Positions 37,795 to 50,600 of a DNA stretch of 64,000 nt are shown here, piece by piece (within the stretch, counting starts at the first letter, position 1; each line of letters begins with the position of its first letter). The notes under the pieces were generated by a model. It saw only the letters and a program-made list of their open reading frames with translations. It did no database searches and was not told where the DNA came from. The stretch lies in the NCBI RefSeq assembly GCF_037392515.1, contig NC_090283.1, positions 27,544,249-27,608,248 on the forward strand, read 5' to 3'. The translations under genes and the position numbers were made by a program. Source of the DNA: Haliotis asinina (Eukaryota; Mollusca; Gastropoda; Lepetellida; Haliotidae).

Positions 37795-40700
37795 TTAATG
37801 ACCCATGACCTTGACATCACATACTCTCAACCGTAAGGAGTTTCCAAAATACCTAAGCTCGACATACTGGTAGGACCCAGACAATCCCAGACAGGAGAAC
37901 TCCTGAACACTGTTAGCTTCAATGAGACCTGACGTTTTGGAGCATTGGTCCGGACAGGATGTCATCGACCAACAGCCATTTCCGAGGGCCACTTCCAGGA
38001 ATGAAAGTGGGTCGTTGGCTGGAAAGAAATACAGGATCGATACAATAGTTCACGCATTGTACAAAGACTACGCTCGCCATTGGGCAAAGTTCACACGTAA
38101 ATACTAGTATCCAATCTTCATATCAATTGCCTGCTTGTTGAGTGAGTTTGATTAGCGCCGTCACAGAAGACGTTTGCAGTGTGAGGACATGCATATTTAG
38201 AGAATTTAAGAAAATTGTTGACGAGTAAACGACAAGTCACAGTACAAATTTATTCAAACAGTCAAAACTCGAACATTAGAGATGGGCGAATCTCGTAACA
38301 TGTTACATACCAAATTACATTGTAACAGGGCAGCTGACATGACTTTAAGTTTTTCAATAGCGCTGTCAGGGTGACTATTTTAAAAATGAAATTTGAGAAA
38401 ATTCAGCTATTATAAATAAGTATCAAGTCTCAAGTACTGGCGTTTTGGGTCTTTCTTTTTGGTGAGATTTCAGGGAAGAAGTTGTATAGTCAACTGACAT
38501 GGAAATGGCCTTAACTATCACAGCGGTCATTCTCATCATCCATGATGAATGATTATTAATTGAAACATACTGAAAAAAAATAAAAAACATTCATATCACA
38601 GATATTACTTTAGATTATAAATTAAAGAACAAATGATACTGAAAATAAGAATAAAGACTTATTAAAAACCTTATTAAAATGAAGAAGATAGAACTCTGCC
38701 ATGAAGAGATCGTTTATCCAGTGATACACTACTCAAAGCTTGATAAGGATAAACTTTTAGAATACCAAATAGTGTTGAAAAGATAAAAGGAAGATGTTTG
38801 TACGTGATGTCTTTGACAAACTAGCTGTCTTGGAGTGTAATGAAACTTCTCCCCTACAGCGTCAAAAACGTTAGACGAACGAGAAATTACATAGTTGTGT
38901 TTGTTGAAGGGAGACGTTGTGATCAGCCGCACAGTGACATGAATTTGGCAAAACGTTTATACTCAAATTTATAATAGTTTCCAGGAGGCCAGATATGGTT
39001 TCGGAAGGTTAGCATTCACATATCTAAGGGACGGACGGTCCACATGTAGCGTAGATAATAAAAAAGACTGAAGAATTTCAACGTATCCGAAAACAACCAT
39101 TACAGCGTGGGCTCACTGGGGAACTGTGGGTAAAGCTGGAGGAAACTGACTTCCTCCTCATGGAATAATGCACGATCTCGTCGTACAACGGTCGCTGAAG
39201 CCTTCATTCGGCAATAGCATTTGGCTTTTCCGGTCAGCAGACCTCAGCTCTATGTAAAGCATAGAAAAAGAAGTATAAGTCTCCCTTTCCCTACACCTTC
39301 CCTTCAGCCAACTCTACAAGAACTCGACAGTGTTCTTACTGAAGAGACCCGTGAAGGTCCTGGGTAGGATAGGCCTTCAGCAACCCATCCTTGCCATAAA
39401 AGGCGACTATGCTTGTTGTAAGGGGCGACCAATGGGATCGGGTGGTCAGACTAGCTGACTTGGTTGAAACATGTAATCGGTTCCCCACTGCGCAGATCGA
39501 TGCTCATGCTGTTGATCACTGGATTGACTGGTCCAGACTTGATTATTTACAGACCGCCGTCATATAGCGGGAATATTTGCTGTGTGCGGTGTAAAACTAA
39601 ATTCACTCTCACACAACATTTAGTTGGCTGGTATTGTAGGATGGATAAAAATGGCCATTAATCTTCTATGGATAACTCAACAGATGCACATAACTGGATG
39701 TTTTTCTATCGGCATTCTAGAAGTTAGTGAGTCAAAAATGAAATATACATATAGTGATTCACAAGACTCTTGTCTAGTGGCTTTATCACATGTGCTATTC
39801 GTTGTTCTTAGTCCCCAGCTGGTCTTGATAACGTTGTTCGGATCAACATTTAAACGTTTATGCAATAACAAAGACGTTGCCATCGATAAAGTTGTATGTT
39901 TCATTTTATAACTGGATATATTACGTCTTTTAAGATATCGTCATCAAACATTAATTTATCGTAATATTTCTTACACTGAGGGGTCTTTCTGTTGCCTCAT
40001 ATGAGAGATATATAATGAGACAATGATCTCAACCCCACAAAACTGAAAAAGGCAAATGTTAGTTTTTCCTATGACCTCTTTCATTGTAGAAACTATATAG
40101 CTGCTGCGCTTTTGCAAACGTAATGCCAATAGCGCTTGGTTAAAAAGTACTCACCACAACAATATTCCGAGGAAGTTACTTGAACGGTATGTATTTTGTA
40201 GGGTTGACCAAGGTCCACCTTCCACCAGGGGTCGGTACTGTATGCGCTCCAGGCACATCCTCCGGTCAGTGCTAGCGCTGCCGGATATTGTGTGTATATA
40301 GTTGAACTGACACGAGCAGTCTTGCCGAGAGCGACGTTGTGAACTGTCATTTGAAAATGGCACATTGTTGGCACTGCTGAAATTACAAATCTTCGCCTCC
40401 ATTACTGCAGTTATGGCGGCAGCTATTGGTGGTAAGCAGTATTAATAGTGCCACGTGATGCATCGATTACACCGTGATGCATCGATTACGACAATAACTA
40501 ATACCAATAATTGCACAAATATATACAGCTCCCAAATTCTGTATAAATTATGTAACGTACTTAAACATCCTGAAACATTGTCCTGCTGAAGTGAAATGCC
40601 TTTCAACTATGCATGTACGAAATGACCTTCTGGTTTTCATGGCAACAGTCTTTATATGCGATAGCTTTTCCCTCTTGTCTGTTATTACCCAGTGGAATTG

Positions 40701-41168
40701 TCCAAAACTACCACTTTCCCGAAAGTTTAAGAGAGAAGGTTCTTAACAACTAATCTGGAAAGAAAATGATCCTTTAAGAACCTTTCAACTGAACACAGTT
40801 TGCTCTTAGATTTAGCTTTGTCAGGACAGCATGTGCTGCAGATACGTACCCTCCATATGTCTTCTGTATGATGAGAATCCCTGCTCCGTCACTGTCGCTG
40901 CTTCCATGAGCAGAGATGTCATGTCACACGTGCCGTTAGCATGGTAAAAGCTGAAGCCAGCACATCCTTGTACACCAGAGCACTTCCGGGCACAATCCAG
41001 CATCGTCTGTGTCATCATCCTGTCCAGTAGATGACCATAGAATATCTCCCCTGTAGGGCTTCCAGTCAGTGAGAACTGGACTTGGACACAGGACGCAGTG
41101 AAATGTTGCAGACATGCCAAATACAGGCTCCAGAATATGCCTTCACCTGATACCATTTCACCAAACAT
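37795..41168 (-). CDS. Secreted PAN/Apple–fucolectin protein, copy A
   Basis: Exons 41168–40850, 40376–40155 and 38018–37795 (stop), GT–AG. Both introns are phase 1, so the 222-bp middle exon is symmetrical. The product is 254 residues: a hydrophobic N-terminus (GIFWSLYLACLQHFTASC, likely signal peptide); a PAN/Apple-like module (residues ~30–105; DCARKCSGVQGCAGFSFY, NGTCDMTS); then a fucolectin/FTP-type galactose-binding-like fold. The fold has NVALGKTARVSST, GGCAWSAYSTDPWWKVDLG, YKIHTVQVTSSEYCC, and a C-terminal YVELR…LRLRVCDVKV matching the family's final strands. It probably binds fucose- or galactose-type glycans outside the cell, possibly in innate recognition; the ligand is inference. 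The start chosen is the first ATG after the upstream acceptor-like sequence, and a 5' UTR exon is possible. The frame is intact. Confidence 0.85.
39346..39610 (+). repeat. SINE copy in intron 2 of lectin A
   Basis: Plus-strand, nearly complete (head GACCCGTGAAGGTCCTGGGT, tail TTCACTCTCACAC). It is absent from the matching intron of copy B, so it inserted after the duplication. No clean duplication is visible. Confidence 0.85.
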
Positions 41169-41895
41169 GACGAGTCGACACAATGAGACCAGTAATACGT
41201 CTTCTGTTGTGCACCTGCTTCAAAGAACCTGTATAATCATTTGTCAACCATAAGTATTCACGAGGCACATACTAGGGGAGATTGGAAATAAAGGACATTC
41301 AGTGTTTCCTAGGAATTGTAGACTACTTTACTATTCTAGAAATTGCTCACCGCAACCTAAGCGTGTTAGAGGCTTCATCGATCAAACTCTCACGAATTAT
41401 TTTGGCTTTTCCATTGTTATTTATGTTCGGGAAGTGATGGTCATTGTGTATTGTTCCAGGATCTATTCATCGGGGATTTAAATCAGATTTGCTCGTTTGT
41501 TACGGTTGGTTTGGCTCCGTTGTTACGGTTGGTTTGTCAGTTTATTCAGGATGTTGCAATAAAGAGGTAGTGTGTTGCATGCAAATGCGTTTAATGCCAT
41601 TAATGGTTTGTTACAGTCTCTGCTGTGTTATTAGGTTGTGTGTGTACTTTTGAATGGGCTCAACCACAATGTTTTGTATATCACTATTGGCCACTATTTA
41701 AACATTTAACTGTTGACGCTTTCAAGGATTGATTTGTCTTATAGAACGTGTATCGCTAGGCAGCCAGGGATATAATCGTTCCGACTTGACAATAATCATC
41801 TACCCAGACAACTGTAAGATATTCACACAGATTTACTGTGCATAGGTGAGAAAACAAGAATGAGAAACTCACATGCGCATAAGCTATGTAAACTG

Positions 41896-41898
<3 letters not shown>
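41169..41898. other. 5' flank of lectin A; no separate gene seen
   Basis: Collinear with 53443–54090. An acceptor-like ATTATACAG before GTTCTTTGAAGCAGG (minus strand, 41226–41240) could mark a 5' UTR exon boundary. No promoter motif can be named. Confidence 0.4.
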
Positions 41899-41977
<79 letters not shown>

Positions 41978-42480
41978 ACATATAAATGTAGCCTATGTAA
42001 ACGTGGATTATGCGCGGCGTGTGTATAGCATGTAAATGTAAGCTATGTAAATTTGAGGGATTATGTGTGGCGTGTGTTTAACGTGTAAATGTAAGCTATG
42101 TAAATTTGAGGGATTATGTGTGTGCGTGTGTATAGCATGTAATTGTAGGCTATGTAAACTTGAGGGATTATGTGTGTGTGTGTGCGTAACATGTAAATGT
42201 ACGCTATGTAAATTTGAGGGATTATGTGTGTGCGTGTGTATAACATGTAATTGTAGGCTATGTAAACTTGAGGGATTATGTGTATGCGTGTGTATAACAT
42301 GTAAATGTGGGCTATGTAAATTTGAGGGATTATGTGTGTGCGTGTGTATAACATGTAATTGTAGGCTATGTAAACTTGAGGGATTATGTGTATGCGTGTG
42401 TATAACATGTAAATGTGGGCTATGTAAACGTTGGCGTGCATGCTGTGTAAACTTGTGCGTGTATGATATATAAATGTTAA
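41899..42480. repeat. (TG)n tract and ~60-bp minisatellite
   Basis: (TG)n at 41899–41974 is followed by about eight units with the landmark GCTATGTAAA(C/T)TTGAGGGAT at close to 60-bp spacing. The near-multiple-of-three period leaves ~126–136-codon frames open on both strands, with a 20-residue period containing LEGLCVCVCITC. These are repeat artefacts. Further decayed GTGT-rich units continue to about 42700. Confidence 0.9.
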
Positions 42481-43555
42481 CTTGCGCGTGGATGCTGTGT
42501 AAACATGTGGATTAAATGTGGATGTGTGCCTGTTATGTAAATTCTAGCGTGTTTGTTCTGTAAACTGTACGTGTGTTTTGTAAATTTGAAAGTAAACGTG
42601 TGTGTATATATGTAAAGTTGCTATGCGTGTGTGATATGTAAAATTGCGCCTGTCTGTATGTAAACTTGCGAATGCAGTCTGTGTAGATCTGCGCGTGTAA
42701 GCTAAGAAGCCAGTTCTCATGCTTAGATTGAAGTTAGATTTGATACGCTGGAATATTGCTGTTCCATGAAATAAAAAATAACCTATAGAAGAGACAGTAG
42801 TTTCTGTCTTTAAGTTTTGTGGATCTCAGCGATTTAGTATTATGCATTGGATTGTTTCCTTTCTGTGTAAAATGAAACAAGTCAATACAACTGGAGTTTT
42901 ACCTAATCCTGCATGTTAGAGGAAGCTTAACGTTCTGCATTTATCGCAAGTTTATTGTAGATCTTATAAACTGAATGACATTACCCGCTGAATAAATGAC
43001 CTAAAGATGTCGGGATGCATACTTTAGGAAATGTTATCCTTTAAACCCGGATAAGATACGTACTCACACATTGGCAGATTTATAATATTCAGTTATTTTG
43101 ATTATTTAGTTATTTAGTACCATCTGTGATGGGAACTATTAGGAACATGAATAGATATGCACCAAGCAACACAAGACAATTATACAAGCAGCACGTTTGA
43201 TGCTGAGCAAGCATTAAGACGTATGATGCGATTATGATCCTGAGCCAGGGCAGCAGCAGCCTGTTCTGTGACATCCTAAACCATCCTCAGAATTCTATAT
43301 CTGGCAGATACATACCATTATATGACACTCATGTACATAGTACATATGGCATGTCTAAAGTCATTTATCAATTTTATGAATATTTGTATATTAACTGTGG
43401 CATTGGAGCTGGAGGAATATAATTTCATATTTGGATATTTATGGATATTTGTATATTAACAGTCACTTAGCGTTGCAGGTATGTTATTTCTTTTTTATCT
43501 TATCAGGTCTGGTCAATTTGAAACTGACTGTACTCATCTTAACACATGCCTATTA

Positions 43556-43825
43556 GACCCGTGAAGGTCCCCGGGTAGAATAGGCCTTCAGCAACCCATG
43601 CTTGCCATAAAAGGCGACTCAGCTTGTCGTAAGAGGCGACTAACGGGATCGGGTGGTCAGGCTCGCTGACTTGGTTGACGCGTGTCATCGGTTCCCAATT
43701 GCGCAGATCGATGCTCATGTTGTTGATCACTGGATTGTCTGGTCCAGACTCGATTATTTACAGACCGCCGCCATATAGCTGCAATATTGCTGAGTGCGGC
43801 GTAAAACTAAACTCACTCACTCACT
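43556..43825 (+). repeat. Full-length SINE with target-site duplication
   Basis: 270 bp from GACCCGTGAAGGTCCCCGGG to the (ACTC)n tail. A 13-bp duplication CACATGCCTATTA at 43543–43555 and 43826–43838 brackets it. It is one of the best copies for defining the family ends. Confidence 0.92.
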
Positions 43826-44086
43826 CACATGCCTATTAATAGATATACAGTCAGTGTCTTCCTACGTTAATTAAGGGTGGTAGGTAGATATGATCTTACT
43901 TTTATTAAGGGTGGTAGGTAGATATCATGCAGCCACTCTTGCACCTTTTCACTAATTCAAATCTTCACTGCCACTGTCTGTACAAGCAAGGCGCTCCTGG
44001 GTTGGGATCTATCAACTTTATGACGTCACCACTGGTCAGTTTAATGTTTTATATCAATCAAACATACGTGTATGTCCGCCCATAAC

Positions 44087-44090
<4 letters not shown>

Positions 44091-44161
<71 letters not shown>
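44091..44161. repeat. (TA)n microsatellite
   Basis: About 70 bases of uninterrupted TA, directly in front of the LINE fragment. Confidence 0.97.
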
Positions 44162-44164
<3 letters not shown>

Positions 44165-44166
<2 letters not shown>

Positions 44167-45760
44167 TATATCACAAAACTATGTTCCAATGAGTCAAACC
44201 CTGCATATGAAGGTGTCTTCAATCCTCTCTATGAGGATTTATACAATAAGAAATCCTCTCTCGTTCCGCCTCTTGGTTTAAGTATAAAATTACTTATTTC
44301 TGCTGCCGGGATTGAGCTGGATAATATAGCTCCTTCCCGTCTTCTTTCTTCTCCTCCTTGGCAGTTGGTTGGGCCACAGGTCGACCTAACATTAACCCCA
44401 TTAAAAAAATCAGAAACAAATGAATTACAATATAAACAAGAATATAATCAATTAAAACATAAATATAGCAATTATAGATCCTTATTTACAGATGGGTCCA
44501 AGGATGGTGGCGCTTTTGCTTGTGCCACTGTCATTGGATCCAGAACAATATCTTCTCGATTACCGGATTACAGCTCTATTTTCACAGCTGAAGCCAACGC
44601 CATATTAACGGCTCTTAAACATATTCAAAGACACCCTAAACATAAACAGTAAATAATCTATTCAGACTCTCTTTCTTGCCTTCAGGCAATTAAAAATATT
44701 TATTGCAAGCATCCACTTTTAATTGAAATTATTGAACTTTATAATGATCTTGCTACTGGCCAATATGGCATCGTCTTCTATTGGTTACCTAGCCATGTTG
44801 GTATCTCAGGTAACACTTTGGCCGATCTTGCTGCCAAGGCAGCACTCCATAAATCTGTGACACCACTTCTTATTCCATACACTGATTATAAAGTCACCAT
44901 TAGATCTTACATCCGTGATCTGATGCAGAAGAGGTGGGACACTCAAGTAGGTATAAATAAATTACATGAAATAAAACCGTATCTTGGTTACACCTACTTG
45001 GGCTGTCAGTCCAGATTTGAAAAGGTTATTTTACGACGATGTCGTATTGGCCACACAAGATATACACATAAATATTTGCTGAAAGGTGAGGATCCTTCGT
45101 TTTGTATCCCTTGTGATGAAAGATGTTTTGCTTGACTGTGTTGAGTATTCCATCACAAGGGATAACTATTTTAAATCACGAACTATGAAGGATATTTTTA
45201 GTAATGCTAGTTCTCATTTAATTATTGCGTTTCTAAAAGAATTAGATCTGTTATGTGACTTGTAAATAGATAAATCTTTTATGACTGTTAGTTGAATTAG
45301 CATCTAAGATTGTTAGTGGTCGTATCCTCGAAGGGGGTTGAAGTACCGTAAAATTATTGTCCTCCTGATGGGGTAAGTCCTAAAACAGTTGAAGTCAGAT
45401 TTAATCTTCCACTTTTTTAGCCGTAGAATATGTGTCATTTGAAATTGTGGCTAATCTTGCATACAGTCGCCGGCAGCCGAGGTAATGGTGTAAATCCAGC
45501 TAGGGACCATGCAGGTAGCAGAAGTACAGTAAGTCCCCATGGTCTTTAGTGTGGTGATCTAACTTCAGTTGTTGGCGATCTATGGCATGTTTTTTATTGT
45601 ACTGTCCAAATAGTGATAATATTATTTTGAAGTTTCCACGCTAGTTTTAATACTAACTGTGATAGTCGAGTGGTTTTACTGCCCTTCGTCGACAGGTTCT
45701 TCATGATATGCATATGGTATGTCACGTATGTTCTCGTCACGATGTATTGACGTCCCAGTT
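44165..45760 (+). mobile_element. LINE fragment: RNase H end of pol plus 3' UTR
   Basis: The plus frame from about 44165 encodes a pol C-terminus with an RNase H domain. SLFTDGSKDGG has the first catalytic Asp, IFTAEANAI the Glu, IIYSDSLSCLQAI the second Asp, and LPSHVGISGNTLADLAAK the final Asp. A Cys/His-poor tail follows, ending in KELDLLCDL near 45262. This layout fits RNase H-bearing non-LTR elements (I/Jockey-type groups). A stop at 44650 breaks the frame within RNase H, and another follows DERCFA. The copy is dead and 5'-truncated. The 3' UTR (45266–45760) matches the copy at 7660–8190. Confidence 0.88.
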
Positions 45761-45778
45761 ACATTAATATCTGATTGT

Positions 45779-46034
45779 CCCGGTTACAACACCATGTACT
45801 TCCAGTACGATACAATTGCCATATGTTTATCCCGGTTATAATGCCATATACTTCCAGTAGGATACAATTATCATCTGATTATCCCGGTTATAACGCCATA
45901 TACTTCCAGTAGGATACAATTATCATCTGATTATCCCGGTTATAACGCCATATACTTCCAGTAGGATACAATTATCATCTGATTATCCCAGTTATAACGC
46001 CATATACTTCCAGTAGGATACAATTATCATCTGT
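45779..46034. repeat. 52-bp tandem repeat, five units
   Basis: Units start at 45779, 45831, 45883, 45935 and 45987 with CCCGGTTATAACGCCATATA or close variants. Units 2–5 are nearly identical and unit 1 is more diverged. A partial unit may precede it (CCCAGTTACATTAATATC, 45754), so the array could extend the LINE's 3' terminal sequence. Confidence 0.92.
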
Positions 46035-46279
46035 AAACACATCTCTACTTCGTAATTGAATAGAAATATATTTTACAGATATTATTTTACGTTAAATACA
46101 CTAATATTATATAAATGCAAAAAGCCTTAAATACCTTGCATGCACCTTGGTCGACACTTAAGAAATATTCGCCTTCCAAGTGAGGATAATCAATAATATT
46201 TTCTATTTGTGTTGGTCTGTTGCCTTTGGATACACCAGCCTGCATTGGTTCATTTCTAATTATGTCTTTACTCTTTACC

Positions 46280-46495
46280 ATGCACTCAGCAATATTCCAG
46301 CTATATGGCAGCGGTCTGTAAATAATCGAGTCTGGACCAGACAATCCAGTGATCGACAATATGAGCACGAGATCTGCGCAATTGGGAACCAACCAAGTCA
46401 GCGAGCCTGACCACCCGATCCCGTTAGTCGCCTCTTACAAGCACAGTCACCTTTTATGGCAGGCATGGGTTGCTGAAGGCCTATTCTACCCCTGG
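46280..46495 (-). repeat. SINE copy without tail
   Basis: Minus-strand member from GCACTCAGCAATATTCCAGC to GGCCTATTCTACCCC. It has internal deletions around 46380–46440 and no visible target-site duplication. Confidence 0.85.
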
Positions 46496-47657
46496 AATCT
46501 ATAGTGATTGACTTCGCAAGGTAAGCTAAAGCTCGGTAGAAAACATCGCCTTGCAAGATAAAGATCAATGAATAGTCAACTCTAATAAATCATTACCAGT
46601 TTATTGATAATGTATAAGGGTACAGAAAATACAAACAGTATTGCTTAATGACACCGCTATGAGTCCAGTCAGTGACGGCTTATTGAAACACTTCGTTTTG
46701 AAACCTAGAACCGCTTCTAAACGCCTACTTACAGAAACGATTTCAACTGTACACTCTAATTTGAGTCAAACCGTTTTACAACATGCACATACAAGAAATT
46801 CTAGAACATGCCGATTACACCAAGAAACCCAACAATCTGAACTATCCTTCAAGCAAACTAAGAAGTATGTCAAGTATTAGTAAATGCAGACAAGCAACAA
46901 TATTTTGACCTTTGATTCCATTACACGATAAAAATGGCACTGACATATAAATCTCTGTTACTTCTACAGCTTGGAACCTGTTGACATTGTTATCTTGGCG
47001 AGCAGAGCTCTTGTTTTAGGATTTATCAACACACACAAAACTATCACTGCAAAATGTTTCACGGGGGTATCAACCTTAACCAGTGACTATAAGATGTTTG
47101 ACAGAAAGCGTCAAACAATAGTCTTTCTGGGTGAATAAACACATGCTACAATAATCCATTTGAAATGTGGAATATGAGCTCTATCCTTGTAGGAATTCAA
47201 CTGTTATGACCAATTAAAATACACGGATCATTATGGTTTGTACATGCCATCAAGACATCACAGTGCAAATATGCAGCTATTACAATACTAAACACAACAT
47301 CCAGGTTATTCCCAATAACTCATCAATTTAAGGTGTTTTAAGAGACAGAACCAAAGTGTTTCATGGGGCACATCGGCATGATTTTATATTAGTTCATAAC
47401 ACACAGGGCAAATTATGTTTTTTTCCTCTACTCTCGAGGACAGATGTACACAGTTCCCGGATACAATTTTGCGTTTTATTTCCAGTGTGTAATAAAAAAA
47501 GTTACATAAATCAAATAAAAATAATAATAAATAAAATTGTTTCTGGACTAAATATAGGATAGGAATAGGACGTATAGGCTTGCCATACTGCACTGTATGG
47601 AAATAATGCAATGCACTGAACGTATGCAGGATCTGATTGGTTACGTCAGTTTAGGAT

Positions 47658-50600
47658 TTAATGTCCCATGACCTTGACATCGCATACTCTCAACCGTATA
47701 GATCCTCCTGATGCCCTAAGTTCGACATACTGGTAGGAACCGAACAATCCCAGACAGGAGAACTCCTGGACACTGTTAGCTTCAATGAGCCCTGACGTTT
47801 TGGAGCATTTGTCCGGACAGGACGCCAACGGCCAACAGCCATTTCCGAGTGCCACTTCCATGATTGCAATAGGGTCGTTATCTGCAATGGAAATAAAAAC
47901 AGTCTCAGCATTGTCTACTGTTGAATACAACGAAATACACAAGCGAACCGAGACCTTCTGCTAAATTAGTAATATCTAACATGCCGACTTACACTTTATA
48001 CAAATATGGAAGTGTACTTGCCATGAAGTTTTTTCCTAATGACGCCGTCGTTTTTGAAAACGAGTTTTGAAGAAATTCAGCTACTATCATTAAAGTATAA
48101 AATGTTTGCTTTATAGGTCTTGTGAAATTACCAAGAAGACGTATAGACAGGTGCCTTCGAAGTTGCAGTAACTATACCAGTTGCTAATTGAATCATCTTG
48201 AAAAACAACATAACCTCAAAATCAACATCATTCATATCAACCCATATATTGAAAATAAGAAATGAGATTCTGAAATGAAAATCACATTTTTATTCCAATT
48301 CCACATCCCATCTTCAATGAAATTAAAAGTGTTGACTATGAAAGAAGATTACAATCCGTCATGAAGAAGAAACTCTGGGTGTGACTGAAGAAAGATCGTT
48401 TATGCACGGATTATTCAGTAACATAATACTCAAAGTTTGTTCAGGGCAAACTTTTGGATTACCAAAAATCGTTTAGATGATGAACAGAAAACGTCAGTAG
48501 TCACAGCACGACGTCCCCCATGTGCTTGAAAAAACGTTATTGAGTGTAATGTAACAGAATCGTCAAGCACTTTCGCGACCTCAGCGATAGAAACGTTTTT
48601 TTTCGGAGGTAGACGTTTGGATTAGCCAAACAATGACATGCGGGTGTTAGAATACAATCAGTAACACAGAGGAAAGAAGACACCTTTGTGACTTCGTGAA
48701 TGCCACCACTCAGAGATGACAATCTGAACATCAGTGGCAAAACGAAATTATGCTCAAAGAATGCATGGTACTTTCCACCAGGCATGGCATCGGCCATGGA
48801 AGGTTAGCATTCGCATATCTCAGAGAAACACTATCAGGCATGTGTTGATTGGGCTGAACATTACTTAAATTGGACAGACCAGGACGCGGCCCAAAGCCTT
48901 TTCGTTAGTGAATCGCTGCTGTTGCTGACGTTGCACACTGTGGTGTCCGTGTGTGGCGCAGATAAGGAGAATGTTTTTCAGAATTTTCAAGTAGCCGAAA
49001 ACAACCGTTATAGCGTTGGCTCAAACATGACAATCTGTCTCTATGACTGGAGGACACTGACTGTCGTTGATACCTTCTTTGAACAAGAGACTTTTGGCCT
49101 TTCTTGTCACAGCAGACCTCAGCTCGATGTAAATCATAAAAAAATCTCCCTTTCCCTACACCTTTCCTTTGGAAGCTCTACATGAACTCAGCTGTGTTCC
49201 TCTCAAGGAGAGGAAGAATCTTTCCTTGACAAGCCTTGACACTTATTGGGACAATGATACAACTGTGATCGCATCAAATGGATCACATTTACGCAATTCG
49301 GTTTTGTTCTCTGGATCAAGAATTTGTTTTGTCGACTTTTGGAATTTTCAAGTTAAGTCAGATACTTGTGATGTGACTGATTATTGCTCACAATTAGCTG
49401 GTTGGTGTAGTGTGGCGGATGAGAATGTCCATTAATCATCATTCAACGGTTACTTCAACAGATACATATAACTGAGCTTATTTTTTATCGGCATTCCAGA
49501 CGTTGATGAGTCACAAATGAAACATACTACTTATGGAGTGATTTACAAGACTCTTATTTATGATTCGTCACCTGTGCTATTTGTGCTATTTTAAAGTAGT
49601 ATGTGTCGTTTTGCAACCTGACTTTGTTAGAGATCGTCAGTAGTTATCATAATATTTCTTACTCTAAGGGAGCCTTCTGTTGCCTTATATGAGTGGTCAT
49701 TCTAGAAGAGATATTATGTGACTACCCCTGTTTCGTATACATCATGCCAACAGCTCTCTGTTGAAAAAACTCACTGCAACAATGTTCCGAGGACGTTACT
49801 TGAACGGTATGTATTTTGTAGGGTTGACCAAGGTCCACCTTCCACCAGGGGTCGGTACTGTATGCAGTCCAGGCACATCCTCCAGACAGCGCCTTCGGTG
49901 CCGTGTACTGTGGGTATACAGTTGAACTCAGAGAAGCGGACTTGCTGAGAGCGACGTTGTAAGCTGTAAATTGAAAATGGCACGATATGGGTACTGCTGA
50001 CACTTCAAATCTACGTCTTCATTACTGCTGGTATGGCTGCGACTATTAGTGGAAAACAGTATTGAATAGTAAGCAGTAACAGTGCAACGTTTATGGTGTG
50101 ACATCATCTACAGCAACTACAAGAACATACTAATACATTTGCAAAATTTCAGCTCCCAAACTCTGCATAAATTCTGTAACGGACGTAATCGTCGTAAAAA
50201 CTTGTTTTCCAAGTGAAATGTCAGCTCTGTCGTCTGTTTAATGCCATTTCAGTGCAGTGGCTGAGGTCCCATTTCGAAGTTGATCGTTACACGTCGGATT
50301 AATGCATGAAACAATGGGATGAGGAACATCATGATAAGCCATATTATGGGTGTATGTCCGATTTGGGGGCACATTTTTCGAAAACTCCAAGATGGCGTCC
50401 AAGATGGCCGCCCCAAATCAAAGATTTTCGGTTCTAAAAACTACATGGCTTTCTCCCGCAGGATTGTAACAGAAAATATTGCACAGTGTAAGGGAAAAAC
50501 ATATTTGAAGGGTGTGTCTGATGTCTGGGCCTGTTTTCCGAAAATCCAAGATAAAATCCAAAATGGGTGCCCCAAATCAAGGATTTCACATTATATACCT

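Larger units (their letters stand above)
36640..43330. repeat. Segmental duplication, copy A
   Basis: Collinear with 46530–55080. Matching landmarks in order include AAACATCGCCTTTCAAGATA (36660) with AAACATCGCCTTGCAAGATA (46530); the three lectin exons; AACAAGAATGAGAAACTCAC (41853/54070); and GACGTATGATG (43218/54960). Copy A has its own SINE (39346–39610) and an expanded TG/minisatellite block near 41.9–42.5 kb. Confidence 0.85.

Noticed and set aside
42061-42473. 126- and 136-codon frames on opposite strands
   Set aside because: They result from a minisatellite whose period is close to 60 bp. There is no start context, splice signal or domain.
48537-48797. Minus-strand frame with a PAN-like Cys pattern (CVTDCILTPACHC) in lectin B intron 2
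   Set aside because: Most of it is missing at the matching place in copy A, and no splice sites fit. It could be a relic of another PAN exon, but cannot be supported.
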